Shown piece by piece: positions 1 through 8,413 of a DNA stretch of 64,000 nt. Origin of the DNA: Granulicella aggregans. Its GTDB lineage: Bacteria; Acidobacteriota; Terriglobia; Terriglobales; Acidobacteriaceae. The notes below the pieces were generated by a model. It worked only from the letters and a program-made list of their open reading frames with translations. It made no database searches and was not told where the DNA came from. Position 1 is the first letter of the stretch, and each line of letters begins with the position of its first letter. The stretch is taken from positions 682,001 through 746,000 of the forward strand of contig NZ_JAGSYE010000001.1 of the NCBI RefSeq assembly GCF_025685565.1, read 5' to 3'. Made by a program: the position numbers and the translations under genes.

Positions 1-343
1 TCTTCGCCGTGGCCATGGCTGCGCCGGTATTGCCGGCGGTAAAGAACCCCGCCGCGCGTCCCTCGCGCACCATCTTCACGCCGACTCGCATGGAGGAGTC
101 GCGCTTGCTGCGCACCGCCGCCGCAGCCTTGTCCGTCATCGTGATCCACTCGCTGGCAGGGACGATGAAGACAGGCAGCTTCGCGCCTTTCAGATGGGTA
201 CGCAGGATTGGTCGGACTATATCTTCCGGCCCCACCAGATGCACCCGCACATCAAACTGGCGAGCAGCAAGAATTGCCCCGCGAACCTCAGGTTCGGGGG
301 CCTTGTCGGAGCCCATTGCGTCTACAACGATGTCGATTGGCAT
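1..343 (-). CDS. plsX: Phosphate acyltransferase PlsX, N-terminal part (cut by window edge)
   Basis: Reading the minus strand from the ATG at 343 gives a protein beginning MPIDIVVDAMGSDKAPEPEV, the diagnostic N-terminus of PlsX, followed by the later family segment GFFTAGNTGAAMATA. PlsX converts acyl-ACP to acyl-phosphate, the first step of the PlsX/PlsY route to phosphatidic acid at the membrane. About 114 residues are inside the window and the remainder lies beyond position 1. It lies downstream of rpmF and a YceD-type gene on the same strand, the widespread yceD-rpmF-plsX order, so one operon is likely. The frame is intact as far as it can be read. Identity is very sure; completeness cannot be judged. 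Confidence 0.93.
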   Translation of the reverse strand, partial: MPIDIVVDAMGSDKAPEPEVRGAILAARQFDVRVHLVGPEDIVRPILRTHLKGAKLPVFIVPASEWITMTDKAAAAVRSKRDSSMRVGVKMVREGRAAGFFTAGNTGAAMATAK

Positions 344-364
344 CAGCGGGCTTGATTCACCTTG

Positions 365-409
365 TACGTCCCACCCACGACGATAAGACCGCCATGGATG
401 GGGCACCCC
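365..409. repeat. Dispersed palindromic repeat, family A copy 1
   Basis: Between rpmF and plsX lies an imperfect palindrome with arms TACGTCCCACCCA and ATGGATGGGGCACCCC. The same arms occur, in opposite orientation, at 23917-23964, 58263-58306 and 58346-58387. The arms are conserved while the centre differs, as in REP-type intergenic elements. It lies inside a probable operon, so it would be transcribed. Confidence 0.8.
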
Positions 410-428
410 GGGTATGGGTGCCGGAGAC

Positions 429-614
429 TTAGCTTGCCTGTGCGACCGCGACCACTTCGCGACCCTTGTACGTTCCGCACTTCTTGCAGACGCGGTGGGG
501 CAGCTTGCGCTCGTGGCAGTTCGGGCACTCGGAGATGCCGGTGGGGGTGAGGAAGTCGTGGCTGCGGCGCTTTGCGGTGCGCTGCTTGGAGTGGCGCCGT
601 TTCGGATTAGGCAT
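429..614 (-). CDS. rpmF: 50S ribosomal protein L32
   Basis: This 61-residue protein starts [20 protein letters not shown] and carries the four-cysteine zinc pattern CPNC...CKKC typical of zinc-binding L32. Length and basic N-terminus match the family. It is a structural protein of the large ribosomal subunit. It sits between the YceD-type gene upstream (about 90 bases) and plsX downstream, the usual arrangement. The four Cys indicate the C+ zinc form, not the zinc-independent paralogue. Nothing odd is seen apart from the family A repeat between its stop and plsX. Confidence 0.97.
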   Translation of the reverse strand: MPNPKRRHSKQRTAKRRSHDFLTPTGISECPNCHERKLPHRVCKKCGTYKGREVVAVAQAS

Positions 615-703
615 TGCAGTTCCCTTTCGGTCGGATCAAACACACGCTCACGAAAAAACGAGCGTATGCCGTAGAGACGACCCTGAAAAATCGAAATATG
701 CTG

Positions 704-1297
704 CTAGTTCTTGAGCTTGATCGTGCCTGCCAGGTCGGCTAGAGCATTCCATCGTGGATCGGCCGAGGCCTTCTCACAGTTGCAGGACGCGCTATTCAGA
801 TTCTGGCCACAGCTCGGACAAAGTCCCTTGCAGTCCGGCGTGCAGAGCGTGCGATTGGGCAAGGAAAGAAGCACCTGCTCGCGCACGACATCCTCAAGCA
901 AAAGACCGCTCTCTTCATAATACCCGATTTCCGTCTCGTCGACGGTAATTGCTCGCTCGCCCGACACGGCATCCGCGCTCGCAGGCCGGAAGATCAGGTC
1001 AAAGTTCCCCGAAAGTGGCACCGGAACCGGATCCAGACACCGCGCGCACAGCACCTCGAAGTTCGCGCTGAAGTCCGCGCGCAGCCGGATATCGTTCACG
1101 AACTCGTGCGATCCACGATGTTCCACAATCAAGTCGGCCTGTCCGTCGACCGGCATCGCGCCGATCTGCGAGATATCGACGGCATAGTCGATCACGCCAG
1201 CAGCAATGGATTCGTGAATCTGAAGCGACTCTTTTTCGAGATCGAACGGGGTAATTAGCACAGCTTTAACGGTACGGAGAATGGCGGTGCGGGTCAA
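704..1297 (-). CDS. YceD/DUF177 family protein (large ribosomal RNA accumulation protein type)
   Basis: The 197-residue product matches the DUF177/YceD family: an N-terminal segment LITPFDLEKE, a central CARCL motif, the acidic YYEESGLLLEDVVREQVLL segment near residues 125-145, and a C-terminal CxxxCxGLCPxCGxxLN cysteine cluster. Family members are linked to 23S rRNA accumulation and almost always precede rpmF, as here. The zinc-like cluster is complete. The start is uncertain: the longest frame begins with TTG at 1297, whereas a GTG at 1261, just before LITPFDLE, would fit usual family length better. Neither has a strong ribosome binding site. Function beyond the family link is inference. 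Confidence 0.88.
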   Translation of the reverse strand: MTRTAILRTVKAVLITPFDLEKESLQIHESIAAGVIDYAVDISQIGAMPVDGQADLIVEHRGSHEFVNDIRLRADFSANFEVLCARCLDPVPVPLSGNFDLIFRPASADAVSGERAITVDETEIGYYEESGLLLEDVVREQVLLSLPNRTLCTPDCKGLCPSCGQNLNSASCNCEKASADPRWNALADLAGTIKLKN

Positions 1298-1356
1298 ATG
1301 CGGCGTGCCAGTTGGAGCGGTTTTCTCAATTGGACTGAGCCCCGAAGTCGGCAGGC

Positions 1357-3375
1357 CTAGCCGAGAGCCACTGCAACCGGCGTGAGGGTAAGCGTAAGCA
1401 CGGTAATGTCGTCGTCCTGCCCAAACTGTTGCGCCGTTCTGGCGATCTCTTCCGACGTGTCTCCGCTGATTTCGGCGATGCGCGCGAAGCCGAAGAGTTC
1501 GCCATCGGCCCGGCGCGCTTCGAGCAGGCCGTCTGTGTACAAGGTGAGCCGGTCGCCGGCGGCAAGATGGAGCGCGGTCGTCTCAAACTCTGCCTCGGGC
1601 AACAGGCCGAGGGGAAGTGCAGGCGAGAGCGGAAACTCACTCCCGTTAAGGAACGGGGGCAGGTGACCTGCGTTGGCGATCGTCCCGCGTCCCAATGCAT
1701 CGAGCCGAAGAACGAGGCAGGTGGCAAAGCCGTTTTGCATCCGGCCATAAAGGCGGCGGTTGAGGGCGGCGAGGATCTCTGCCGGGTCCTGCGTGATCTC
1801 GACGGTACTGTGGATGGCTCCAACAAGTAAAGAGACCGTCATGGCCGCCTTCAGGCCCTTGCCGCTCACATCTCCGAGCGCGATGATGGCGCCCTCTTCA
1901 CCTGACTCGCTGCCGAGCGGGATGATCTGGAAGAAGTCGCCGCCGACCTCCTGCGCGGGAAAGTATGCGCTGGTCACGGTATAGCCGGCGATTGCAGGCA
2001 GAACTTCCGGAATCAGGATCTGCTGAATCTCCTGCGCGCTGCGGAACTCCTGCTCGATCGCGCTCTGCCGCTGGTTCTGCTCCACGGAATAACGCCACGC
2101 AGCGTAGAGGATGGAGACCAGCAGAAAAAGCTCGACGAGGGTGGACACGTTGATGGGAGTGCCCGCGATCTTGAACAGGGTGCGATAGAGCTGATGATGC
2201 AGCGGCCAGTGCGTCCAGCGAACTCCCAGCCCGCTGATGTCGCTTACGCCTGTTTCCAGCGCGGAGACAACGCTGGCGATGGCGACCAGCCAGCGCGCGG
2301 CATCGAGGCGTTTACGGAGAGCGAAGCCGACGATGACGAGCACATACATCTCCAGAAGTTCAATCGGTATGGTGGATGCAACGTCGAAGTAGACGAACTG
2401 GCGTGGAAAGAGGCGTGTCCAGTCAAGACAAACCATCACGGTGTCGATGAGGCTCAGCCCTACGGTCACAGAAGCGAGGATCTTCGTCCAACGCACCAGC
2501 CTCCGGTCGAACCGCAGATCGAGCAGATACAGCAGAAGGAACCAGGTGGCCGCGTCGGTGATGGCGACGGCTTCGCCAATGCTTCCGTAAGCCAGCCTGA
2601 ATGTGGAGAAGCCCGGGAGATCGAAGATAACCAACTGCGCAAGAGGCTTGAGCATGGGGATGGCCAGCCAGAAGAGCATCCAGCGCGTGCGGTCGCGCAA
2701 CCAGGAAGACAAGGCCAGCAGGCCAATGATGGCGCATACAAGACAGACCGCGAAGTGGAACTGGTTGCGTTGCAGCCAAAGGTAATGGTCTGCGGTCGCG
2801 AGCGCCGCGACTCCCTCGACCGTCCCGATCCGCGGCGTGATCCACAGGCCTCCCTGCTCCGGGTAGTTGAGGTAGACAATAGGAGCGCTCCAGACGCGGA
2901 TGGCGAGAACGCCGGACTGCGCCGGGCCCAGAGAATAGGTCTGCGGAGATTGCTGGGGATACCAGACAGGGTGCGGCGGCACCTTGCCGTAGCTGCCAAC
3001 CAGCCTGCCGTTCCAGTAGACCTCGGCGGCATCGTCTACGCCGGGAAGAAAGAGTGCGAGCTCCGCGTGCGCGGGCGTGCCGGCCGGAACCACGATGTGT
3101 CGGCGATACCAGGCGAAGCCGGTGTAGTCACGGTGACCTTGCCCCTCCCACGACCGGCCGACTTTGATGGGCTGCCAGCGGGAGTCGTCGAGCGCAGGCG
3201 AGGCCCAGGCGAGGTCATCGCCGACCTGGAACTGCCACACGCCATCGACCGGATCCGTCATGCGGCCCAGTCCATTCAGCACCAGCGGAGCCGCCGGGCC
3301 TTGACCCTGGCCGACTCCGACTCCGACTCCAAAGATCGGCAGAAGCAAAAGCAGCAATAGCCTATATCTACGCAC
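1357..3375 (-). CDS. Membrane 7TM PP2C/SpoIIE-type serine phosphatase
   Basis: About 672 residues: an N-terminal signal/TM segment, an extracytoplasmic galactose-binding-like region (roughly 40-170), about seven hydrophobic helices (roughly 190-410), a short linker with the EFRSAQEIQQILIPE segment, and a C-terminal SpoIIE/RsbU phosphatase domain. Metal-binding motifs are present: GGDFFQ, GDVSGKGLKAAM, TDGLLEA and GQDDDITVL. RsbU-like enzymes dephosphorylate anti-sigma-factor antagonists in partner-switching pathways; the sensor half suggests response to an envelope ligand. A GTG at 3375 preceded by GGAG at a 6-base spacing is preferred over the TTG at 3390. A close paralogue lies at 41346-43268. 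No anti-sigma or STAS partner is in the window, so the substrate is unknown. Confidence 0.88.
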   Translation of the reverse strand: MRRYRLLLLLLLPIFGVGVGVGQGQGPAAPLVLNGLGRMTDPVDGVWQFQVGDDLAWASPALDDSRWQPIKVGRSWEGQGHRDYTGFAWYRRHIVVPAGTPAHAELALFLPGVDDAAEVYWNGRLVGSYGKVPPHPVWYPQQSPQTYSLGPAQSGVLAIRVWSAPIVYLNYPEQGGLWITPRIGTVEGVAALATADHYLWLQRNQFHFAVCLVCAIIGLLALSSWLRDRTRWMLFWLAIPMLKPLAQLVIFDLPGFSTFRLAYGSIGEAVAITDAATWFLLLYLLDLRFDRRLVRWTKILASVTVGLSLIDTVMVCLDWTRLFPRQFVYFDVASTIPIELLEMYVLVIVGFALRKRLDAARWLVAIASVVSALETGVSDISGLGVRWTHWPLHHQLYRTLFKIAGTPINVSTLVELFLLVSILYAAWRYSVEQNQRQSAIEQEFRSAQEIQQILIPEVLPAIAGYTVTSAYFPAQEVGGDFFQIIPLGSESGEEGAIIALGDVSGKGLKAAMTVSLLVGAIHSTVEITQDPAEILAALNRRLYGRMQNGFATCLVLRLDALGRGTIANAGHLPPFLNGSEFPLSPALPLGLLPEAEFETTALHLAAGDRLTLYTDGLLEARRADGELFGFARIAEISGDTSEEIARTAQQFGQDDDITVLTLTLTPVAVALG

Positions 3376-3684
3376 GAAGCGCTCCGGCAAAAGTTGAGTG
3401 TGAGGACAGTGTTAGCGGCTGGATCTCGTCAGTTATTTCTAACAGGCCCCGGCGCTCAAAGGGCAGCTCCCCGCAGTTGCTCCATCAAAGGCTCGCCTTG
3501 ATGGGAATACTCGGAAACCGCCGCCCATACTGCCCCGCCCCCGAAATGATTAGAACTCTCACAGAACTAAAGCCTTCCCGCTGGCCTGTCGATTGCCTTG
3601 GATGGGGCTATAAGCGGCCCACCACGTGGAAGCGGCAAGCGCGGTCTGGGATCGGCACGGAGCACAACCGGGCAGGAGGCGTCC
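3376..3684. other. Intergenic region between divergent genes
   Basis: This 309-base gap separates the phosphatase (minus) from the Ser-Asp protein (plus). It must hold promoters for both. I see no convincing -35/-10 pair, hairpin or repeat. The only clear signal is GGAGG at 3675-3679, the ribosome binding site of the next gene. Confidence 0.5.
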
Positions 3685-3954
3685 ATGCACATTCATGCGA
3701 ACAACAATCTGTTGCTGGCATCCATCGGTGCCGGCCGGGAAGAACTCAGCGAGATCCAGGCAAAACGCGCGGCCGAGGTGCGAAAGAAACTCGCATCCGC
3801 CACGCGCCTGATGGACGACTCCGATTCCGATTCCGATTCCGATTCCGAAGACCTGCTCGGCCCAGCGCAACGCATCGAACGCCGCACCTACGAATCGGAG
3901 CCGCAGCCGGGCGAGGACGAAACCTTCGGCCGCCGCTTCTCCGCCAAGGCCTGA
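3685..3954 (+). CDS. Small hypothetical protein with a Ser-Asp repeat
   Basis: An 89-residue protein starting MHIHANNNLLLASIGAG. The ATG at 3685 is chosen because GGAGG stands 5 bases upstream; an upstream in-frame ATG at 3598 has no such signal. A run of five Asp-Ser pairs (codons GAC/GAT TCC) lies near residue 50, followed by an acidic, arginine-containing tail. There is no signal peptide or TM segment, so it is probably cytoplasmic. I do not recognise a family. The 6-base unit GATTCC repeated in tandem could change length by slippage without breaking the frame. It stands alone between the phosphatase and thiE. Confidence 0.65.
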   Translation: MHIHANNNLLLASIGAGREELSEIQAKRAAEVRKKLASATRLMDDSDSDSDSDSEDLLGPAQRIERRTYESEPQPGEDETFGRRFSAKA

Positions 3955-4000
3955 ACGCTGACCCGGTCGCATCCGGTGCAGGCGACTCAGTGTGGCAGGT

Positions 4001-4624
4001 TCAGAGAAAGAAGCGGATCGCGGCAATCCCACTTGCTCCCGCCGCGACGCACGCCTGCGCATTCTCCAGCGTGACGCCGCCCAGCGCGAGCACCGGCGTC
4101 TCTCCCGCCGCGTGACAAGCCTCCGACAGACGCTCCAGCCCCAAGCCAGCAAGGGTCTCGCCTCCGGGAATCACCTTCCCAAAGACCGGGCTGAAGAGAA
4201 TCAAATCGGCACCGTCCCCGCTCGCGCGCTCAACCTCCGCAAGCGTATGGCAGGCGACACTGACAATTGCCTCTCTCGCCGCAAAGATCCGCCGCACCTG
4301 ACCCACCGTGAGCTGCTCCGCACCCGACGGAAGATGCAGCCCATCCGCCCCCGCAGCCAGCGCCACATCCGGCCTTCCGTTCACCAGCACCCGCAAAACG
4401 GACCCGTCTCCCGCTCGCCCCTCGCGCGCGGCGGTGATGATCCTTCTCGCCACGCCGATGAGTTCCTTAGCTTCAAGGTCCTTCTCCCGCAACTGGAGAA
4501 AATCGACGCCCTCCGCAGCCAGCCGCTTCGCCTGGTCAACCAGCCCGGCGAAGCGGTCTGATTCCGGAGATTGGCTCGGCTCACCTTTGACTGAGCGGCG
4601 ATCGGTAATGGCGTATCGAAACAT
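4001..4624 (-). CDS. thiE: Thiamine-phosphate synthase
   Basis: The 207-residue protein has the ThiE landmarks: YAITDRR at the N-terminus, FLQLREKDL, a VNGRPDVALAAGADGLHLP stretch, SPVFGK and a C-terminal GGV...A.GASGIAAI phosphate-binding loop. The enzyme joins HMP-pyrophosphate and HET-phosphate to thiamine phosphate in the cytoplasm. The ATG at 4624 (MFRYAITDRR) matches family length; the frame stays open 33 codons further upstream but that part does not resemble ThiE. No other thiamine gene is adjacent and no TPP riboswitch is evident upstream. It is transcribed toward the Ser-Asp gene. Confidence 0.9.
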   Translation of the reverse strand: MFRYAITDRRSVKGEPSQSPESDRFAGLVDQAKRLAAEGVDFLQLREKDLEAKELIGVARRIITAAREGRAGDGSVLRVLVNGRPDVALAAGADGLHLPSGAEQLTVGQVRRIFAAREAIVSVACHTLAEVERASGDGADLILFSPVFGKVIPGGETLAGLGLERLSEACHAAGETPVLALGGVTLENAQACVAAGASGIAAIRFFL

Positions 4625-4816
4625 TAATTTTGGGAACGGGCACCAGACAGGGCGTAAGTTGTGCCACAGCAACTGTGTTATTTTTGGACAGTATACGAGT
4701 GCAAACCAACGTCGCCGCGTCAAAGCGGCGATAACTACGTCCGGCCTTGAGATTCAAGCTCCGCCGGGCAACTACCAGTACCCGAAGTTGCAGGTGCAGG
4801 AAGAGCGCCAGACCGC

Positions 4817-6214
4817 ATGAGTAGTGTTTACGATCTGATCGTCATCGGGTCCGGTCCAGCCGGACAGCGGGCAGCCATCTACGGCGCGAAGCTGGGGAAA
4901 AAAGTCGCCCTCATCGAGATGCGTGAAGTCGTCGGGGGAGCCTGCATCAACACTGGCACCATCCCCTCGAAGACCATGCGCGAGGCCGTCCTCCACCTCT
5001 CCGGATACAACTACAAGTCCATCTACGGGATGAACTACCGGGTGAAGGAACGCATCACCATGGCGGATCTCGCCTTCCGGGTTCAACACGTCATCAAGAC
5101 CGAGGTCGACGTCACCGAAGCCCAGCTCTCGCGCAACAACATCGAGATGCTCGTCGGCACCGCAAGCTTCGAGGACGCCAACCACGTCCGCGTCACCAAC
5201 TCGCGCGGCAGCACCGTGTACGAGACCAAGAACGTCCTCATCGCGACCGGCACCAAGCCCGCCGCCTCGGCCAAGGTGCCCATCAACGGCACCAGCATCA
5301 TCAACAGCGACCTGGTCCTCGACCTGCCCTCGCTGCCCAAGACGATGATCGTCGTCGGCGGCGGCGTCATCGGCGTTGAGTACACCTGCATGTTCTCCGC
5401 CCTCGGCGTCCGCGTCACCTTGATCGAACGCCGCCCGCGCCTGCTCGAGTTCGCCGATCAGGAGATCGTCGAGGCCCTCAGCTACCATCTCCGCGACTCA
5501 CGAGTCACCATGCGACTCAACGAAGAAGTGGAGAGCGTCGAAGAGATGCCCGACGGCACCGTCGTCGCCAATCTCGAAAGCAAGAAGAAGCTTCAGGGCG
5601 ACGCGCTGCTCTACGCCGTCGGCCGCCAGGGCAACGTCGACGAACTCAATTTGGAAAAGGTCGGAGTCGAGTCCGACTCCCGCGGCCGTATCCCGGTCGA
5701 CAAGGACTTTCGGACCAAGGTTCCCAACATCTTCGCCGGTGGCGACGTCATCGGCTTCCCCTCGCTCGCCTCGGTATCGATGGAGCAGGGCCGCATCGCT
5801 GCTGCTCGCGCCTTTGGCGACGAGACCGTGATCTCGAACCCCAGCTTCTACCCCTACGGCATCTACACCATTCCCGAGATCAGCTTCATCGGGAAGACCG
5901 AAGAGCAGTTGACCGAGGAAGACGTTCCCTACGAGGTTGGCGTCGCCTACTACCGCGAGATCGCCCGCGGCCAGATTCGCGGCGATACGACCGGCCGCCT
6001 GAAGATCATCTTCCACCGCGTCACCCACGCGATCCTCGGCGTCCATATCATCGGCGAGGGTGCCAGCGAGCTCCTTCACATTGGGCAGGCCGTCATGGCG
6101 CTCGGCGGAAAGCTCGATTATTTCGTCGAAACAGTCTTCAACTACCCAACTCTCGCAGAATGTTATAAAGTAGCGGCTTTCAACGGGTTGAACCGTGTGA
6201 GCAAGTTCGACTAG
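4817..6214 (+). CDS. sthA: Si-specific (soluble) NAD(P)+ transhydrogenase
   Basis: A 465-residue flavoprotein of the pyridine nucleotide-disulphide oxidoreductase fold: FAD motif GSGPAG near residue 11, NAD(P) motif GGGVIG in the middle, and a C-terminal dimerisation domain. The redox-active site reads GGACINTGTIPSKT: Cys43 is present but the second cysteine is Thr48, the feature separating SthA from lipoamide dehydrogenase or glutathione reductase. SthA moves hydride from NADPH to NAD+. It is followed 72 bases on by a ROK protein on the same strand. A GTIPSK motif and 465-residue length both fit SthA well. Confidence 0.9.
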   Translation: MSSVYDLIVIGSGPAGQRAAIYGAKLGKKVALIEMREVVGGACINTGTIPSKTMREAVLHLSGYNYKSIYGMNYRVKERITMADLAFRVQHVIKTEVDVTEAQLSRNNIEMLVGTASFEDANHVRVTNSRGSTVYETKNVLIATGTKPAASAKVPINGTSIINSDLVLDLPSLPKTMIVVGGGVIGVEYTCMFSALGVRVTLIERRPRLLEFADQEIVEALSYHLRDSRVTMRLNEEVESVEEMPDGTVVANLESKKKLQGDALLYAVGRQGNVDELNLEKVGVESDSRGRIPVDKDFRTKVPNIFAGGDVIGFPSLASVSMEQGRIAAARAFGDETVISNPSFYPYGIYTIPEISFIGKTEEQLTEEDVPYEVGVAYYREIARGQIRGDTTGRLKIIFHRVTHAILGVHIIGEGASELLHIGQAVMALGGKLDYFVETVFNYPTLAECYKVAAFNGLNRVSKFD

Positions 6215-6286
6215 GCATCCCGGCTATCGATCGCACGGGCAATACCGGCAACCCGAACGGTTCTCCGAAGCGGAGTAGGGATACCT

Positions 6287-7198
6287 ATGGCGAAGATAAT
6301 TGGCGTGACCTTGTCAGAACGCGTTCAGGCAGCACTGGTCGTCGACCACAAACTGGCCGGCCCGCTGCAATGCTTCCCCGATGATGGCGGCGAGGACGAT
6401 GGCGCTCTCATCGAGATGCCCACCGACGACCTGGTCAAGATGCTGTGCGAGCAGATCACCTGCGCCGCCCAAGGTGCGACAGACATCTCCGCCGTCGGTG
6501 TCGCCCTTCCCGGCGTCATCCGCAACGGCGTCGTCGAAGACTCTCCTAATCTTCCTCAGCTCAAGGGCGCGCGCATCGCGGATCTTCTCACCCTCAAGCT
6601 TGCAGAACACGGCCTCTCGAACGTCGCCGTCAACGTGATGAACGATGCCGACAGCATGGCCGCCGGTCTCGCCGCGACCCGGCAAAAGCTCGACCGCCTC
6701 ATTCGCGTCTGGACCCTGGGCATCGGCATTGGATACGGTCGCTACCCCTTCATCGACGGCGTGTGGGAGGGCGGCCACGGCGTCGTCTCGCTCGACGATA
6801 AAGAGCGTTACTGCGGCTGCGGTGGACGCGGCCACCTCGAGGGCATCATGGGCCATCGCGCTATGCGGCTTCGCTTCCTCGACATGGAGCCCGAAGAGGT
6901 CTTCGAGGCCGCCAACGCGGCCAATCCCGACAAGCGCTGCCTCGACTTCAAGCGCCTCTGGCATAAGGCCCTCGCCGCCGCCACCGCCACCGAGATCCAC
7001 CAGGAAGGTGCCGGCAAGTTCTTCATTACCGGATTCAACGTCCGCTTCCTCGACCTGCCCATGCTGAAGGACTACCTCCAGCAGATGGTCAAGATGAGCC
7101 CTCTGCAAAGCTACTCGCTCGAGATCGTCAAGGACGACGCCGAGACGCGCGTCATAGGCGCCGCCGTCTCGGCAGAACAGGCCGCAGCTCGGGGCTGA
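6287..7198 (+). CDS. ROK-family protein with degenerate motifs
   Basis: A 303-residue protein with a ROK layout: VGVALPGVI, the catalytic-type NDAD at roughly residue 118, LGIGIGYG in the second phosphate region, and the zinc-type CGCGGRGHLEG. Two departures are clear. The N-terminal ATP-phosphate motif, normally DxGGT, reads IIGVTLSERV, and the third zinc cysteine is His. ROK proteins are sugar kinases or transcription factors; no helix-turn-helix is present here, so a kinase-like role is more likely, but activity is doubtful. It follows sthA and may share its transcript. Substrate is unknown. Confidence 0.75.
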   Translation: MAKIIGVTLSERVQAALVVDHKLAGPLQCFPDDGGEDDGALIEMPTDDLVKMLCEQITCAAQGATDISAVGVALPGVIRNGVVEDSPNLPQLKGARIADLLTLKLAEHGLSNVAVNVMNDADSMAAGLAATRQKLDRLIRVWTLGIGIGYGRYPFIDGVWEGGHGVVSLDDKERYCGCGGRGHLEGIMGHRAMRLRFLDMEPEEVFEAANAANPDKRCLDFKRLWHKALAAATATEIHQEGAGKFFITGFNVRFLDLPMLKDYLQQMVKMSPLQSYSLEIVKDDAETRVIGAAVSAEQAAARG

Positions 7199-7232
7199 TT
7201 ACCGGGAGCCGATCGCTTATTGCTGCGTCTTG

Positions 7233-7571
7233 CTACGCCGCGATCGTGCGCTTTTTCCTAATGCCCACAAAGAAGCTGCTCTCAAGAAACTGGAGCGCCA
7301 CGTCATTGCCTGAGATTCGAACGACCTCTCCGCGTGCCCAATGTCCAGGCGCACCGTTCTTGACGTCCACCTCAGGCCTGGCGAAGTCGCACATGATGAC
7401 GTCTCCCAGCGACAGGTCAATCGGCGTGTCGAAGCGCAGCAGAGCACCGTTGGAGTTCAGATTCACCGTCATCGCCGGATTCGGCAGCGGCCAGTCCCGC
7501 AGCGTGACACTCGCCCCAATTGCGATAGGAAGCCGCACTTCGGCCCTTTTTTCCTTCTTAAATCCATTCAT
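7233..7571 (-). CDS. PilZ-like domain protein
   Basis: A 112-residue single-domain protein: basic KKEKRAEVRLPI start, the NLNSNGALLRF segment in the position of the PilZ (D/N)xSxxG motif, and a C-terminal RGEVVRISGNDVALQFLE strand pair. PilZ domains bind c-di-GMP through an RxxxR plus (D/N)xSxxG; here the first arginine motif is not perfect, so ligand binding is uncertain. It is convergent with the ROK gene, 35 bases between stops. EAL and GGDEF-related proteins are elsewhere in the window, but there is no direct link. Confidence 0.65.
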   Translation of the reverse strand: MNGFKKEKRAEVRLPIAIGASVTLRDWPLPNPAMTVNLNSNGALLRFDTPIDLSLGDVIMCDFARPEVDVKNGAPGHWARGEVVRISGNDVALQFLESSFFVGIRKKRTIAA

Positions 7572-7655
7572 AAATCCAGTTCACCCTTCGTTCAATCAGC
7601 CCGCAGGCTGCAAAGTTTCATTCCTCGAATCTATCGGCCCCGGCGTTCTAAGACC

Positions 7656-8348
7656 ATGCTCCCTCTCGTTTCAAGAGACCAACTTTCGTGGGAGTCGCTA
7701 TCATGTGGCGTGCCCGCTGAGCCCAAATCCGCCGCGCTCTCACTCACCTTCCAGCGCATAGGCTGGCTGCTCGCCGTCGTCCTCTCGCTCTTCGCGCCGC
7801 CGGCCAAACTCCCGGCCCAGTTCGGCACACCCGCCACCGGCAGCCCCTTAGCGACGCTCGCGCCCACCGGAACCCGCGTCGTTGTCCTTTTCTTCGTCGC
7901 CTCCGACTGTCCCATCTCTGACCGCACCTTCCCCGAGATGAAGCGCCTCCGCGAGCAGTTCACCCCACGCGGCGTGAAATTCTACTTCGTCTATCCCAAC
8001 TCCACCGAACACGCCGCGGAGATCACCACCCACCAGCGTGCCTTCGATCCGGGCGGCGAGATTCTCCTCGACCCAACCGGCGATCTCCTCCGCTTGACCC
8101 ACGCCCGCGTCACGCCGGAAGTTTCAGTCCTGGTCCCGGATAAAACCAGGTGGCAGCCCCTCTACACCGGCCGTATCGACGACCGCTACATCCACCTCGG
8201 CCTCGAACGCCCCCGCCCCAACCACATCTTCGCCGAGGAAGCCCTGAACGCCGTCCTCGCCAACAAACCCGCACCAAAACCCACCGGAACCCCGGTCGGC
8301 TGCAGTATCGTCAACCCGGCCACTACCGGCTCACCGGAGGGCCGTTGA
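7656..8348 (+). CDS. Thioredoxin-fold redoxin protein, exported
   Basis: From the ATG at 7656 the 230-residue product has a hydrophobic export segment (IGWLLAVVLSLFAPPA) and then a peroxiredoxin-like core, VVLFFVASDCPISDRTFPEM, FYFVYPNS and a C-terminal VGCSI motif. The DCPIS peroxidatic-type cysteine and terminal GCSI are typical of periplasmic redoxins found next to copper monooxygenase/cytochrome genes in Acidobacteriota and Planctomycetota. The next gene is exactly such a protein, so the two probably act together, perhaps in thiol or copper redox. The enzymatic reaction is unknown. Confidence 0.75.
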   Translation: MLPLVSRDQLSWESLSCGVPAEPKSAALSLTFQRIGWLLAVVLSLFAPPAKLPAQFGTPATGSPLATLAPTGTRVVVLFFVASDCPISDRTFPEMKRLREQFTPRGVKFYFVYPNSTEHAAEITTHQRAFDPGGEILLDPTGDLLRLTHARVTPEVSVLVPDKTRWQPLYTGRIDDRYIHLGLERPRPNHIFAEEALNAVLANKPAPKPTGTPVGCSIVNPATTGSPEGR

Positions 8349-8413
8349 ACCTCCCTACCCTGACCGGCCACCAAAGCCGGGTGCCCCTTCTTCGCGACGG
8401 CTTCATCGTCGCT

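Noticed and set aside
2194..3360. 388-codon plus-strand frame opposite the first phosphatase
   Set aside because: Antisense to a well-supported gene; composition is that of a shadow frame.
3821..3850. Possible CRISPR or tandem array
   Set aside because: The GATTCC units are too short and have no spacers; they encode Asp-Ser pairs in frame.
4625..4816. TPP riboswitch before thiE
   Set aside because: I looked for the conserved CUGAGA and ACCUGA-type boxes in the leader on the minus strand and did not find them; only a small CGCCGC/GCGGCG stem is present.
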